DNA from: Parapristionchus giblindavisi
Lineage: Eukaryota > Nematoda > Chromadorea > Rhabditida > Diplogasteridae
Length of the DNA: 64,000 nucleotides
Reading direction: 5' to 3'
Assembly: GCA_943737045.1 (NCBI GenBank)
Contig: CALSFV010000114.1
Span: forward strand, 1-64,000
The stretch's first letter is position 1; each line of letters starts with the position of its first letter. The position numbers and the translations under genes were made by a program. The notes below the pieces were generated by a model. The model searched no databases. It worked only from the letters and a program-made list of their open reading frames with translations, and had not been told where the DNA came from. This document shows positions 13,347-26,146 of this stretch, in pieces.

Positions 13347-13563
13347 TGCTTCGGAGGTTGATAGATGAGTTCACCAACTCATAGGAAATGTTTGTGTACT
13401 ATCCCCCGAAAATTTTCGAATTGACCATCGGAATTTCAATTTTCTCGAAACTCAGGTCGTCTAGGCAGCCCTAAAAAAGAGATTCGTAATCACCATCGAG
13501 AACTTAATCTAGTCGTGATAGTGTCTTCCCATATGGCCAAGACAAGACCACAGAGCTCCCTTG

Positions 13564-14371
13564 TGAGAGAAGAACAAAGATTAAAATCACAACAACACAT
13601 AAACATCTTTATTCGGTATCGGTCAATCAATAATTCACTGTATTACCTTGCCGAGTTTACATCGTTGTTGATCAATCAATATGATGCGTGAAGGACCTCA
13701 TACTTTTCGAAAGACTCGGTCTGAAACAGTAACTATATAATTAAATCCATTATATTCGTCTTCAGCACAAATACAGTATCATAATACGATACAGTACTGA
13801 GAGAAGATCAAAGATTAAAATCACAACAACACGTAAACATCTTTATTTGGTATCGGTCAATCAATAATTCACTGTATTACCTTGTCGAGTTTACATCGTT
13901 GTTGATCAATCAATATGATGCGTGAAGGACCTCATACTTTTCGAAAGACTCGGTCTGAAACAGTAACTATATAATAAAATCCATTATATTCTTCTTCAGC
14001 ACAAATACAGTATCATAATACGATACAGTACTGAGAGAAGATCAAAGATTAAAATCACAACAACACGTAAACATCTTTATTCGGTATCGGCCAATCAATA
14101 ATTCACTGTATTACCTTGTAGATTTTACATCGTTGTTAATCAATCAATATGATGCGTGAAGGACCTCATACTTGTCGAAAGACTCGGTTTGAAATAATAA
14201 CTATTTAATTAAATCCATTATATTCGTCTTCAGCAGAAACACAGTATCATAATACGATACAGTACTGAGAGATTAAAGATTGAAATCACAACAACACGTA
14301 AACATCTTTATTCGGTATCGGTCAATCAATAATTCACTGTATTACCTTGTCGAGTTTACGTCGTTGTTGAT
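13564..14371 (-). repeat. 234-bp satellite, minus orientation
   Basis: An 808-bp block lies between the tRNA-like TIR element and LINE copy L2. The mirror block at 40529-41336 has the same length, which supports a shared ancestral arrangement. Confidence 0.95.
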
Positions 14372-14993
14372 ATAATAATAATATTTATTTATGTGGTGAC
14401 AGTGGCGGAAAACAAATACAAATAGGGTGAAATCTATAGTGCACATAAAATACTATGTCGCAACTGTGGTAACATAAGACAATAGAGTGATAGATTACAA
14501 ATTGGACAGATTCAACGAAGATTTAACAGTTCTACTAAAAGATTTGGAATTAGGGCAAATAATACAATTATTAGGCAACGAGTTCCATAAATTGACTGAT
14601 CTATTGGAGATAAAATGGGAGAAACGTTTGGATTTGCATTGGTGCTTACAGAGTTGGAAATTATTTCTACGGGAGTTTCTTGAATTCCTAGACTGAAGGT
14701 AAAAGTTTGGGTCATCTAATTCAACTTGTTTATGGATGGCCTTATATGTGAAGCTCAAATCAATAATGGTGCGGCGGTGCTCAAGGAGCTCTAAATTCAA
14801 ATATGATAATCTATCAGTATAAGATGCATACGGTAGTCTACATTTAGCAAAAATGCGACGGGAGAAGTCTCTCTGCACTTTCTCAATTAGAGATATTAGG
14901 GATTGCTCAATTGGAGACCATACTACAGATGCGTACTCTAATATGGGTCTAACGTACATAATAAACATTCGACGTACATAATAAACATTCGAC
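14372..14993 (-). mobile_element. 5'-truncated LINE fragment, copy L2
   Basis: The relic ORF2 tail is at 14495-14968 (157 codons, variant CRLPYASY with CKHQCKS). In the 3' UTR it has GGTAACATAAG at 14468-14478 where other copies have GGCAACATAAG. The only other copy with this base is L8 at 39907, the matching copy next to the second tRNA-like TIR element. Its ORF otherwise resembles copy L7, so L2 looks recombinant. Confidence 0.9.
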
Positions 14994-15929
14994 GTTGATC
15001 AATCAATATGATGCGTGAAGGACCTCATACTTTTCGAAAGACTCGGTCTGAAACAGTAACTATATAATTAAATCCATTATATTCGTCTTCAGCACAAATA
15101 CAGTTTCATAATACGATACAGTACTGAGAGAAGATCAAAGATTAAAATCACAACAACACGTAAACATCTTTATTCGGTATCGGTCAATCAATAATTCACT
15201 GTATTACCTTGTAGATTTTACATCGTTGTTAATCAATCAATATGATGCGTGAAGGACCTCATACTTGTCGAAAGACTCGGTCTGAAACAATAACTATATA
15301 ATTAAATCCATTATATTCGTCTTCAGCAGAAACACAGTATCATAATACGATACAGTACTGAGAGATCAAAGATTGAAATCACAACAACACGTAAACATCT
15401 TTATTCGGTATCCGTCAATCAATAATTCACTGTATTACCTTGTCGAGTTTACATCGTTGTTGATCAATCAATATGATGCGTGAAGGACCTCATACTTTTC
15501 GAAAGACTCGGTCTGAAACAGTAACTATATAATTAAATCCATTATATTCGTCTTCAGCACAAATACAGTTTCATAATACGATACAGTACTGAGAGAAGAT
15601 CAAAGATTAAAATCACAACAACACGTAAACATCTTTATTCGGTATCGGTCAATCAATAATTCACTGTATTACCTTGTAGATTTTACATCGTTGTTAATCA
15701 ATCAATATGATGCGTGAAGGACCTCATACTTGTCGAAAGACTCGGTTTGAAATAATAACAATTTAATTAAATCCATTATATTCGTCTTCAGCAGAAACAC
15801 AGTATCATAATACGATACAGTACTGAGAGATTAAAGATTGAAATCACAACAACACGTAAACATCTTTATTCGGTATCGGTCAATCAATAATTCACTGTAT
15901 TACCTTGTCGAGTTTACGTCGTTGTTGAT
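14994..15929 (-). repeat. 234-bp satellite, minus orientation, four monomers
   Basis: The block is exactly 936 bp (4 x 234) between two LINE copies. With one LINE it forms a 1,558-bp higher-order unit (14372-15929). Confidence 0.95.
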
Positions 15930-16551
15930 ATAATAATAATATTTATTTATGTGGTGACAGTGGCGGAAAACAAATACAAATAGGGTGAAATCTATAGTGC
16001 ACATAAAATACTATGTCGCAACTGTGGCAACATAAGACAATAGAGTGATAGATTACAAATTGGACAGATTCAACGAAGATTTAACAGTTCTACTAAAAGA
16101 TTTGGAATTAGGGCAAATAATACAATTATTAGGCAACGAGTTCCATAAATTGACTGATCTATTGGAGATAAAATGGGAGAAACGTTTGGATTTGCATTGG
16201 TGCTTACAGAGTTGGAAATTATTTCTACGGGAGTTTCTTGAATTCCTAGACTGAAGGTAAAAGTTTGGGTCATCTAATTCAACTTGTTTATGGATGGCCT
16301 TATATGTGAAGCTCAAATCAATAATGGTGCGGCGGTGCTCAAGGAGCTCTAAATTCAAATATGATAATCTATCAGTATAAGATGCATACGATAGTCTACA
16401 TTTAGCAAAAATGCGACGGGAGAAGTCTCTCTGCACTTTCTCAATTAGAGATATTAGGGATTGCTCAATTGGAGACCATACTACAGATGCGTACTCTAAT
16501 ATGGGTCTAACGTACATAATAAACATTCGACGTACATAATAAACATTCGAC
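15930..16551 (-). mobile_element. 5'-truncated LINE fragment, copy L3
   Basis: The relic ORF2 tail is at 16053-16526, with serine in CRLSYASY. The same variant is found in copies L4-L6 nearest the axis on the right arm, as mirror symmetry predicts. Confidence 0.9.
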
Positions 16552-18264
16552 GTTGATCAATCAATATGATGCGTGAAGGACCTCATACTTTTCGAAAGAC
16601 TCGGTCTGAAACAGTAACTATATAATTAAATCCATTATATTCGTCTTCAGCACAAATACAGTTTCATAATACGATACAGTACTGAGAGAAGATCAAAGAT
16701 TAAAATCACAACAACACGTAAACATCTTTATTCGGTATCGGTCAATCAATAATTCACTGTATTACCTTGTAGATTTTACATCGTTGTTAATCAATCAATA
16801 TGATGCGTGAAGGACCTCATACTTGTCGAAAGACTCGGTCTGAAACAATAACTATATAATTAAATCCATTATATTCGTCTTCAGCAGAAACACAGTATCA
16901 TAATACGATACAGTACTGAGAGATCAAAGATTGAAATCACAACAACACGTAAACATCTTTATTCGGTATCCGTCAATCAATAATTCACTGTATTACCTTG
17001 TCGAGTTTACATCGTTGTTGATCAATCAATATGATGCGTGAAGGACCTCATACTTTTCGAAAGACTCGGTCTGAAACAGTAACTATATAATTAAATCCAT
17101 TATATTCGTCTTCAGCACAAATACAGTTTCATAATACGATACAGTACTGAGAGAAGATCAAAGATTAAAATCACAACAACACGTAAACATCTTTATTCGG
17201 TATCGGTCAATCAATAATTCACTGTATTACCTTGCCGAGTTTACATCGTTGTTGATCAATCAATATGATGCGTGAAGGACCTCATACTTTTCGAAAGACT
17301 CGGTCTGAAACAGTAACTATATAATTAAATCCATTATATTCGTCTTCAGCACAAATACAGTATCATAATACGATACAGTACTGAGAGAAGATCAAAGATT
17401 AAAATCACAACAACACGTAAACATCTTTATTTGGTATCGGTCAATCAATAATTCACTGTATTACCTTGTCGAGTTTACATCGTTGTTGATCAATCAATAT
17501 GATGCGTGAAGGACCTCATACTTTTCGAAAGACTCGGTCTGAAACAGTAACTATATAATAAAATCCATTATATTCTTCTTCAGCACAAATACAGTATCAT
17601 TATACGATACAGTACTGAGAGAAGATCAAAGATTAAAATCACAACAACACGTAAACATCTTTATTTGGTATCGGTCAATCAATAATTCACTGTATTACCT
17701 TGTCGAGTTTACGTCGTTGTTGATCAATCAATATGATGCGTGAAGGACCTCATACTTTTCGAAAGACTCGGTCTGAAACAGTAACTATATAATTAAATCC
17801 ATTATATTCGTCTTCAGCACAAATACAGTATCATAATACGATACAGTACTGAGAGAAGATCAAAGATTAAAATCACAACAACACGTAAACATCTTTATTT
17901 GGTATCGGTCAATCAATAATTCACTGTATTACCTTGTCGAGTTTACATCGTTGTTGATCAATCAATATGATGCGTGAAGGACCTCATACTTTTCGAAAGA
18001 CTCGGTCTGAAACAGTAACTATATAATAAAATCCATTATATTCTTCTTCAGCACAAATACAGTATCATTATACGATACAGTACTGAGAGAAGATCAAAGA
18101 TTAAAATCACAACAACACGTAAACATCTTTATTTGGTATCGGTCAATCAATAATTCACTGTATTACCTTGTCGAGTTTACGTCGTTGTTGATCAATCAAT
18201 ATGATGCGTGAAGGACCTCATACTTTTCGAAAGACTCGGTCTGAAACAGTAACTATATAATTAA
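16552..18264 (-). repeat. 234-bp satellite, minus orientation, inner left arm
   Basis: About 7.3 monomers lead to the axis element. Two-monomer blocks repeat (about 17290-17760 and 17760-18230), including variants with TTATTTGGTATC and TATTCTTCTTCAGC. The last bases are TTAA at 18261-18264, the insertion site of the 3-kb element. Confidence 0.95.
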
Positions 18265-21200
18265 AACGAATTCTCCCTTACAGCGGTTGGGCCGTGGCGG
18301 GGGCATGGCACAATGTTTCAAAATCATCCTAGATGACTCATATTTGATGGTTGGAGTCCCTAGGGGCGGCATACACTTCAGCCAAAAACTTGACTCAAAT
18401 TATCGATTTTTGATCTACCAAAAGTCGAAAAAATCAAAATGTGATTTCAATGTCATGTTATATACCATTTGATAGAGGATCAAAAGTTACATAAGAATGC
18501 TAAGTTTCATAAATTTTCATTTTCTCCTGTTCGAAAAATATCCGATTTTCCGATTTTGGACTAGGTTTTTTTGTTTTGATCTCATGACTTACTATGTTAC
18601 CATGATTTCCCATTCTAGAGCCTTTGATATATTATGTAAAAATGGGTGGGCTATCCGAATATCACACTTATTTGGACCTGCTACAATCCAGGCACAGTGA
18701 TATCACGTGAAATAGTGGCATCATTTGACGCCCAAACTCCGACGCAGGTTCGAATCCCGGCCCGGGCCAAAATTTTTGCAAATTTTTTTTCGACTTAAAT
18801 TTGACTAAAGATTATACTAGCATGTGTGTTACCGTGTCTACACTAATTTATTGTACGAAATATCCACAGACATTATCAGAAATACTAAAAAATCTTATAA
18901 CTGATTCAATATCGGGAAAAGTCATGGGACGAGCGAAAATAACGGGTTTTCGACAATGATACCACTCTAGAATGTATTTTTTTGTTGTTTTCTGTTAAAA
19001 GATGATAAATATACAATGAAACTCTTAACATATCGGTTTTCTCGTTTGAAAAATTTTACACAAAGATCAAAGATCAAAGTACAAAGATCATAGACCCAAG
19101 TTCAGCAATAGAGTTATAAATGAACATATCATATACAGGAGCTTTGAAAGTAAGAGAGTTCATCACAAGAGGCGCAGGGACGAGAACTGCGAGGGAGTAC
19201 GAACTGCGCACGCGATGTAAGTACAGGGAGTCCAAAAAGTATTGTTTCACGAATAAATCCATGTATCTTCCTCAAAACCCATCATAGACAATTGAAACAG
19301 GGCACAGTATTTATCACTAACCGTAGCAACATAACAATGAATGGACACACGATCTGGCCTCCATTGGCCGCGATGACGCTTCTGAGATGATGAGGGACAA
19401 AGTCGATGCTGGACCGCTGGTAGGGGATTCCGACTTTCTCGAATGATTTTTTAAGGACTTCCTATCGACTTTGTCCCTCATCGGCCCATCATCGACTTTG
19501 TCCCTCATCATCTCAGAGGCGTCATCGCGGCCAATGTAGGCCATATCGTGTTCATTGTTATGTTGCTATTGTTTCGTGATAAATACTGTGCCCTGTTTCA
19601 ATTGTCTATGATGGTTTTTGAGGAAGATACGTGGATTTATTCGTGTAACAATACTTTTTGGACACCCTGTAGACCACAGCTGAATGTTTGCTGCGGGTCT
19701 GAAAGGAATGAGAACTAAACCATAATAAGGAAAATAAATATATGATACGTAGCAAAGCTGCCTGCGGAGGAACCATAATTTTAGAAGACCTGCTCTTTGA
19801 ATTGTAGGATCTCAAAATCAGTACTTCCAAAAAATGTTTTTTCATGCCCTCAGGGCGAATGGAGAGCTATGACTACCACAATCTGTGGATAAACATCTCT
19901 CACCACTAATATCATTTTGACACTTATTGTTAGAACGGGTCCTTAGCATATCCATAAGCTGAGTTTTCAGTTTTGAGGTTCAAATTTGCAACACATCTAC
20001 AGCTTGAAATCGGTGTCTTCCCCGTGCGTCTTTTGATGACCTTTCCAATTTTCAAATCTCCTATTATAGAATTACAAAAGTTTTTCATACACCAATAAAA
20101 TGCGGAACTTAGTAATTCTCGTACCAAGTAAATCTAAGTAAGTAAGTCGTACTTAGTACTTCGGAACTTCGCCACCGTTGAAAAAAAAATTAAAAAAGCA
20201 CCACGCGAAACGCACTCTAAAATTTTCGCAATTTTTTACTCACTTTTTTAAAGCATATATTTTTATTTTTGCTGAAATCCCAATCAAATAACCTTAAAAC
20301 GCCATAAAATTCGATAAAACAAACGAAAATGCAATGTCGAACGGAGTCGAAGTATTACGCGTAAGGAGCGGAATTTGCATTATTCGGACTGTTTTAATAC
20401 TATAATATATATGTTAAAAATGTTCGAAAAAGTTTTCACTCTATTGGTGAACTTTGGACTTTGATCTTTGACCTGTGTCTACAATTTTTCAAACAATTTA
20501 CGAAATCCGATATGTTAAGAGTTTCATTGTATATTTATCATCTTTTAACAGAAAATAACAAAAAAATACATTCTAGAGTGGTATCATTTCGAAAACCCGT
20601 TATTTTCGCTCGTCCCATGACTTTTTCCGATATTGAATCAGTTATAAGATTTTTTAGTATTTCTGATAATGTCTGTGGATATTTCGTACAATAAATTAGT
20701 GTAGACACGGTAACACACATGCTAGTATAATCTATAGTCAAATTTAAGTCGAAAAAAAATTTGCAAAAATTTTGGCCCGGGCCGGGATTCGAACCTGCGT
20801 CGGAGTTTGGGCGTTAAATGATGCCACTATTTCACGTGATATCACTATGCCTGGATTGTAGCAGGTCGAAATAAGTGTGATATTCGGATAGCCCATCCAT
20901 TTTTACATAATACATCAAAGGCTCTAGAATGGGAAATCATGGTAACATAGTAAGTCATGAGATCAAAACAAAAAAACCTAGTCCAAAATCGGAAAATCGG
21001 ATATTTTTCGAACAGGAGAAAATGAAAATTTATGAAACTTAGCATTCTTATGTAACTTTTGATCCTCTATCAAATGGTATATAACATGACATTGAAATCA
21101 CATTTTGATTTTTCGACTTTTGGTAGATCAAAAATCGATAATTTGAGTCAAGTTTTTGGCTGAAGTGTATGCCGCCCCTAGGGACTCCAACCATCAAATA

Positions 21201-21276
21201 TGAGTCATCTAGGATGATTTTGAAACATTGTGCCATGCCCCCGCCACGGCCCAACCGCTGTAAGGGAGAATTCGTT
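18265..21276 (-). mobile_element. 3-kb TTAA-flanked long-TIR element, copy 1 (chimeric, at the array axis)
   Basis: This copy is the reverse complement of copies 2 and 3 over most of its length, but its right end is different. The right TIR body carries the marker GGTCGAAATAAG (near 20866) of the opposite TIR type, while the terminal 35-40 bp (GCCACGGCCCAACCGCTGTA onward) belong to the other TIR type. Both outer ends therefore read AACGAATTCTCC. TTAA flanks both ends (18261-18264 and 21277-21280), and the satellite on the two sides is in opposite orientation. B-box-like GGTTCGAATCC lies at 18747-18757 and, inverted, at 20785-20795. A 446-bp MITE is nested at 19224-19669. No transposase frame is visible; the ORFs of 60-80 codons carry no motif. 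Confidence 0.85.
19224..19669 (-). mobile_element. Tc1/mariner-like MITE nested in the 3-kb element, copy 1
   Basis: The element is 446 bp and bounded by TA on both sides (19222-19223 and 19670-19671). The ends are CAGGGAGTCCAAAAAGTATT and, inverted, CAGGGTGTCCAAAAAGTATT. The arms stay complementary for about 190 bp, with some small indels. TA duplication and this kind of terminus fit a non-autonomous Tc1/mariner-type element. No coding capacity is present. Confidence 0.75.
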
Positions 21277-24200
21277 TTAATTATATAGTTACTGTTTCAG
21301 ACCGAGTCTTTCGAAAAGTATGAGGTCCTTCACGCATCATATTGATTGATCAACAACGACGTAAACTCGACAAGGTAATACAGTGAATTATTGATTGACC
21401 GATACCAAATAAAGATGTTTACGTGTTGTTGTGATTTTAATCTTTGATCTTCTCTCAGTACTGTATCGTATAATGATACTGTATTTGTGCTGAAGAAGAA
21501 TATAATGGATTTTATTATATAGTTACTGTTTCAGACCGAGTCTTTCGAAAAGTATGAGGTCCTTCACGCATCATATTGATTGATCAACAACGATGTAAAC
21601 TCGACAAGGTAATACAGTGAATTATTGATTGACCGATACCAAATAAAGATGTTTACGTGTTGTTGTGATTTTAATCTTTGATCTTCTCTCAGTACTGTAT
21701 CGTATTATGATACTGTATTTGTGCTGAAGACGAATATAATGGATTTAATTATATAGTTACTGTTTCAGACCGAGTCTTTCGAAAAGTATGAGGTCCTTCA
21801 CGCATCATATTGATTGATCAACAACGATGTAAACTCGGCAAGGTAATACAGTGAATTATTGATTGACCGATACCGAATAAAGATGTTTACGTGTTGTTGT
21901 GATTTTAATCTTTGATCTTCTCTCAGTACTGTATCGTATTATGATACTGCGTTTCTACTGAAGACGAATATAATGGATTTAATTATATAGTTATTATTTC
22001 AAACCGAGTCTTTCGACAAGTATGAGGTCCTTCACGCATCATATTGATTGATCAACAACGATGTAAAATCGACAAGGTAATACAGTGAATTATTGATTGA
22101 CGGATACCGAATAAAGATGTTTACGTGTTGTTGTGATTTTAATCTATGATCTTCTCTCAGTACTGTATCGTATTATGATACTGCGTTTCTGCTGAAGACG
22201 AATATAATGGATTTATTTATATAGTTACTGTTTCAGACCGAGTCTTTCGACACGTATGAGGTCCTTCACGCATCATATTGATTGATCAACAACGATGTAA
22301 AATCGACAAGGTAATACAGTGAATTATTGATTGACCGGTACCGAATAAAGATGTTTACGTGTTGTTGTGATTTTAAGCTTTGATCTCTCAGTACTGTATC
22401 GTATTATGATACTGTGTTTCTGCTGAAGACGAATATAATGGATTTAATTATATAGTTATTATTTCAAACCGAGTCTTTCGACACGTATGAGGTCCTTCAC
22501 GCATCATATTGATTGATCAACAACGATGTAAAATCGACAAGGTAATACAGTGAATTATTGATTGACCGATACCGAATAAAGATGTTTACGTGTTGTTGTG
22601 ATTTTAATCTTTGATCTTCTCTCAGTACTGTATCGTATTATGATACTGCGTTTCTACTGAAGACGAATATAATGGATTTAATTATATAGTTATTATTTCA
22701 AACCGAGTCTTTCGACACGTATGAGGTCCTTCACGCATCATATTGATTGATCAACAACGATGTAAAATCGACAAGGTAATACAGTGAATTATTGATTGAC
22801 CGATACCGAATAAAGATGTTTACGTGTTGTTGTGATTTTAATCTTTGATCTTCTCTCAGTACTGTATCGTATTATGATACTGCGTTTCTACTGAAGACGA
22901 ATATAATGGATTTAATTATATAGTTATTATTTCAAACCGAGTCTTTCGACAAGTATGAGGTCCTTCACGCATCATATTGATTGATCAACAACGATGTAAA
23001 ATCGACAAGGTAATACAGTGAATTATTGATTGACGGATACCGAATAAAGATGTTTACGTGTTGTTGTGATTTTAATCTATGATCTTCTCTCAGTACTGTA
23101 TCGTATTATGATACTGCGTTTCTGCTGAAGACGAATATAATGGATTTAATTATATAGTTACTGTTTCAGACCGAGTCTTTCGACACGTATGAGGTCCTTC
23201 ACGCATCATATTGATTGATCAACAACGATGTAAAATCGACAAGCTAATACAGTGAATTATTGATTGACCGATACCGAATAAAGATGTTTACGTGTTGTTG
23301 TGATTTTAAGCTTTGATCTCTCAGTACTGTATCGTATTATGATACTGTGTTTCTGCTGAAGACGAATATAATGGATTTAATTATATAGTTATTATTTCAA
23401 ACCGAGTCTTTCGACACGTATGAGGTCCTTCACGCATCATATTGATTGATCAACAACGATGTAAAATCGACAAGGTAATACAGTGAATTATTGATTGACC
23501 GATACCGAATATAGATGTTTACGTGTTGTTGTGATTTTAATCTTTGATCTTCTCTCAGTACTGTATCGTATTATGATACTGCGTTTCTACTGAAGACGAA
23601 TATAATGGATTTAATTATATAGTTATTATTTCAAACCGAGTCTTTCGACAAGTATGAGGTCCTTCACGCATCATATTGATTGATCAACAACGATGTAAAA
23701 TCGACAAGGTAATACAGTGAATTATTGATTGACGGATACCGAATAAAGATGTTTACGTGTTGTTGTGATTTTAATCTATGATCTTCTCTCAGTACTGTAT
23801 CGTATAATGATACTGCGTTTCTGCTGAAGACGAATATAATGGATTTAATTATATAGTTACTGTTTCAGACCGAGTCTTTCGAAAAGTATGAGGTCCTTCA
23901 CGCATCATATTGATTGATCAACAACGATGTAAACTCGACAAGGTAATACAGCGAATTATTGATTGACCGATACCGAATAAAGATGTTTACGTGTTGTTTT
24001 GATTTTAATCTTTGATCTTCTCTCAGTACTGTATCGTATTATGATACTGTGTTTCTGCTGAAGACGAATATAATGGATTTAATTATATAGTTATTATTTC
24101 AAACCGAGTCTTTCGACAAGTATGAGGTCCTTCACGCATCATATTGATTGATTAACAACGATGTAAAATCTACAAGGTAATACAGTGAATTATTGATTGG

Positions 24201-24550
24201 CCGATACCGAATAAAGATGTTTACGTGTTGTTGTGATTTTAATCTTTGATCTTCTCTCAGTACTGTATCGTATTATGATACTGTATTTGTGCTGAAGAAG
24301 AATATAATGGATTTTATTATATAGTTACTGTTTCAGACCGAGTCTTTCGAAAAGTATGAGGTCCTTCACGCATCATATTGATTGATCAACAACGATGTAA
24401 ACTCGACAAGGTAATACAGTGAATTATTGATTGACCGATACCGAATAAAGATGTTTACGTGTTGTTGTGATTTTAATCTTTGATCTTCTCTCAGTACTGT
24501 ATCGTATTATGAAACTGTATTTGTGCTGAAGACGAATATAATGGATTTAA
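21277..24550 (+). repeat. 234-bp satellite, plus orientation, inner right arm
   Basis: About 14 monomers run from the axis element to copy 2 of the 3-kb element. The first monomers repeat in mirror image the variants next to 18264 (GACGTAAACTCG, CCAAATAAAG, GAAGAAGAATATAATGG). A three-monomer block with ACACGTATGAGG variants repeats between about 22200 and 23860. It ends in TTAA at 24547-24550. Confidence 0.95.
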
Positions 24551-24970
24551 AACACGTTCTCCATAAGAGCGGAGGGGGCATGGCACAATGTTTCAAAATC
24601 ATCCTAGATGACTCATATTTGATGGTTGGAGTCCCTAGGGGCGGCATACACTTCAGCCAAAAACTTGACTCAAATTATCGATTTTTGATCTACCAAAAGT
24701 CGAAAAATCAAAATGTGATTTCAATGTCATGTTATATACCATTTGATAGAGGATCAAAAGTTACATAAGAATGCTAAGTTTCATAAATTTTCATTTTCTC
24801 CTGTTCGAAAAATATCCGATTTTCCGATTTTGGACTAGGTTTTTTTGTTTTGATCTCATGACTTACTATGTTACCATGATTTCCCATTCTAGAGCCTTTG
24901 ATGTATTATGTAAAAATGGATGGGCTATCCGAATATCACACTTATTTCGACCTGCTACAATCCAGGCATA

Positions 24971-25043
24971 GTGATATCACGTGAAATAGTGGCATCATTT
25001 GACGCCCAAACTCCGACGCAGGTTCGAATCCCGGCCCGGGCCA
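24971..25043 (+). other. tRNA-like sequence in the left TIR of the 3-kb element
   Basis: The block begins with the 10-bp palindrome GTGATATCAC overlapping CACGTG, then has a weak A-box-like stretch (AATAGTGGCATC) and a perfect B-box GGTTCGAATCC at 25021-25031, ending in CGGGCCA. Stems do not form a full cloverleaf. The same block is at 18697-18769 in copy 1 and 29847-29919 in copy 3. Confidence 0.45.
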
Positions 25044-26146
25044 AAATTTTTGCAAATTTTTTTTCGACTTAAATTTGACTATAGATTATACTAGCATGTG
25101 TGTTACCGTGTCTACACTAATTTATTGTACGAAATATCCACAGACATTATCAGAAATACTAAAAAATCTTATAACTGATTCAATATCGGAAAAAGTCATG
25201 GGACGAGCGAAAATAACGGGTTTTCGAAATGATACCACTCTAGAATGTATTTTTTTGTTATTTTCTGTTAAAAGATGATAAATATACAATGAAACTCTTA
25301 ACATATCGGATTTCGTAAATTGTTTGAAAAATTGTAGACACAGGTCAAAGATCAAAGTCCAAAGTTCACCAATAGAGTGAAAACTTTTTCGAACATTTTT
25401 AACATATATATTATAGTATTAAAACAGTCCGAATAATGCAAATTCCGCTCCTTACGCGTAATACTTCGACTCCGTTCGACATTGCATTTTCGTTTGTTTT
25501 ATCGAATTTTATGGCGTTTTAAGGTTATTTGATTGGGATTTCAGCAAAAATAAAAATATATGCTTTAAAAAAGTGAGTAAAAAATTGCGAAAATTTTAGA
25601 GTGCGTTTCGCGTGGTGCTTTTTTAATTTTTTTTTCAACGGTGGCGAAGTTCCGAAGTACTAAGTACGACTTACTTACTTAGATTTACTTGGTACGAGAA
25701 TTACTAAGTTCCGCATTTTATTGGTGTATGAAAAACTTTTGTAATTCTATAATAGGAGATTTGAAAATTGGAAAGGTCATCAAAAGACGCACGGGGAAGA
25801 CACCGATTTCAAGCTGTAGATGTGTTGCAAATTTGAACCTCAAAACTGAAAACTCAGCTTATGGATATGCTAAGGACCCGTTCTAACAATAAGTGTCAAA
25901 ATGATATTAGTGGTGAGAGATGTTTATCCACAGATTGTGGTAGTCATAGCTCTCCATTCGCCCTGAGGGCATGAAAAAACATTTTTTGGAAGTACTGATT
26001 TTGAGATCCTACAATTCAAAGAGCAGGTCTTCTAAAATTATGGTTCCTCCGCAGGCAGCTTTGCTACGTATCATATATTTATTTTCCTTATTATGGTTTA
26101 GTTCTCATTCCTTTCAGACCCGCAGCAAACATTCAGCTGTGGTCTA

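Larger units (their letters stand above)
12694..13563 (-). mobile_element. 870-bp long-TIR element with tRNA-like arms, copy 1
   Basis: The ends are perfect inverted repeats (CAAGGGAGCTCTGTGGTCTT and its complement), and the two arms remain complementary for about 400 bp each, up to a loop of roughly 60 bp with a CA-rich run at about 13143-13163. The element splits a monomer and is flanked by TGA on both sides, a possible 3-bp target-site duplication. Each arm holds a tRNA-like sequence. No transposase frame is present; the longest ORF (95 codons) just reads through the arm and loop. It is a non-autonomous foldback or MITE-like element of unknown superfamily. The CAAGG terminus recalls hAT elements, but an 8-bp duplication is absent. 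Confidence 0.8.
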
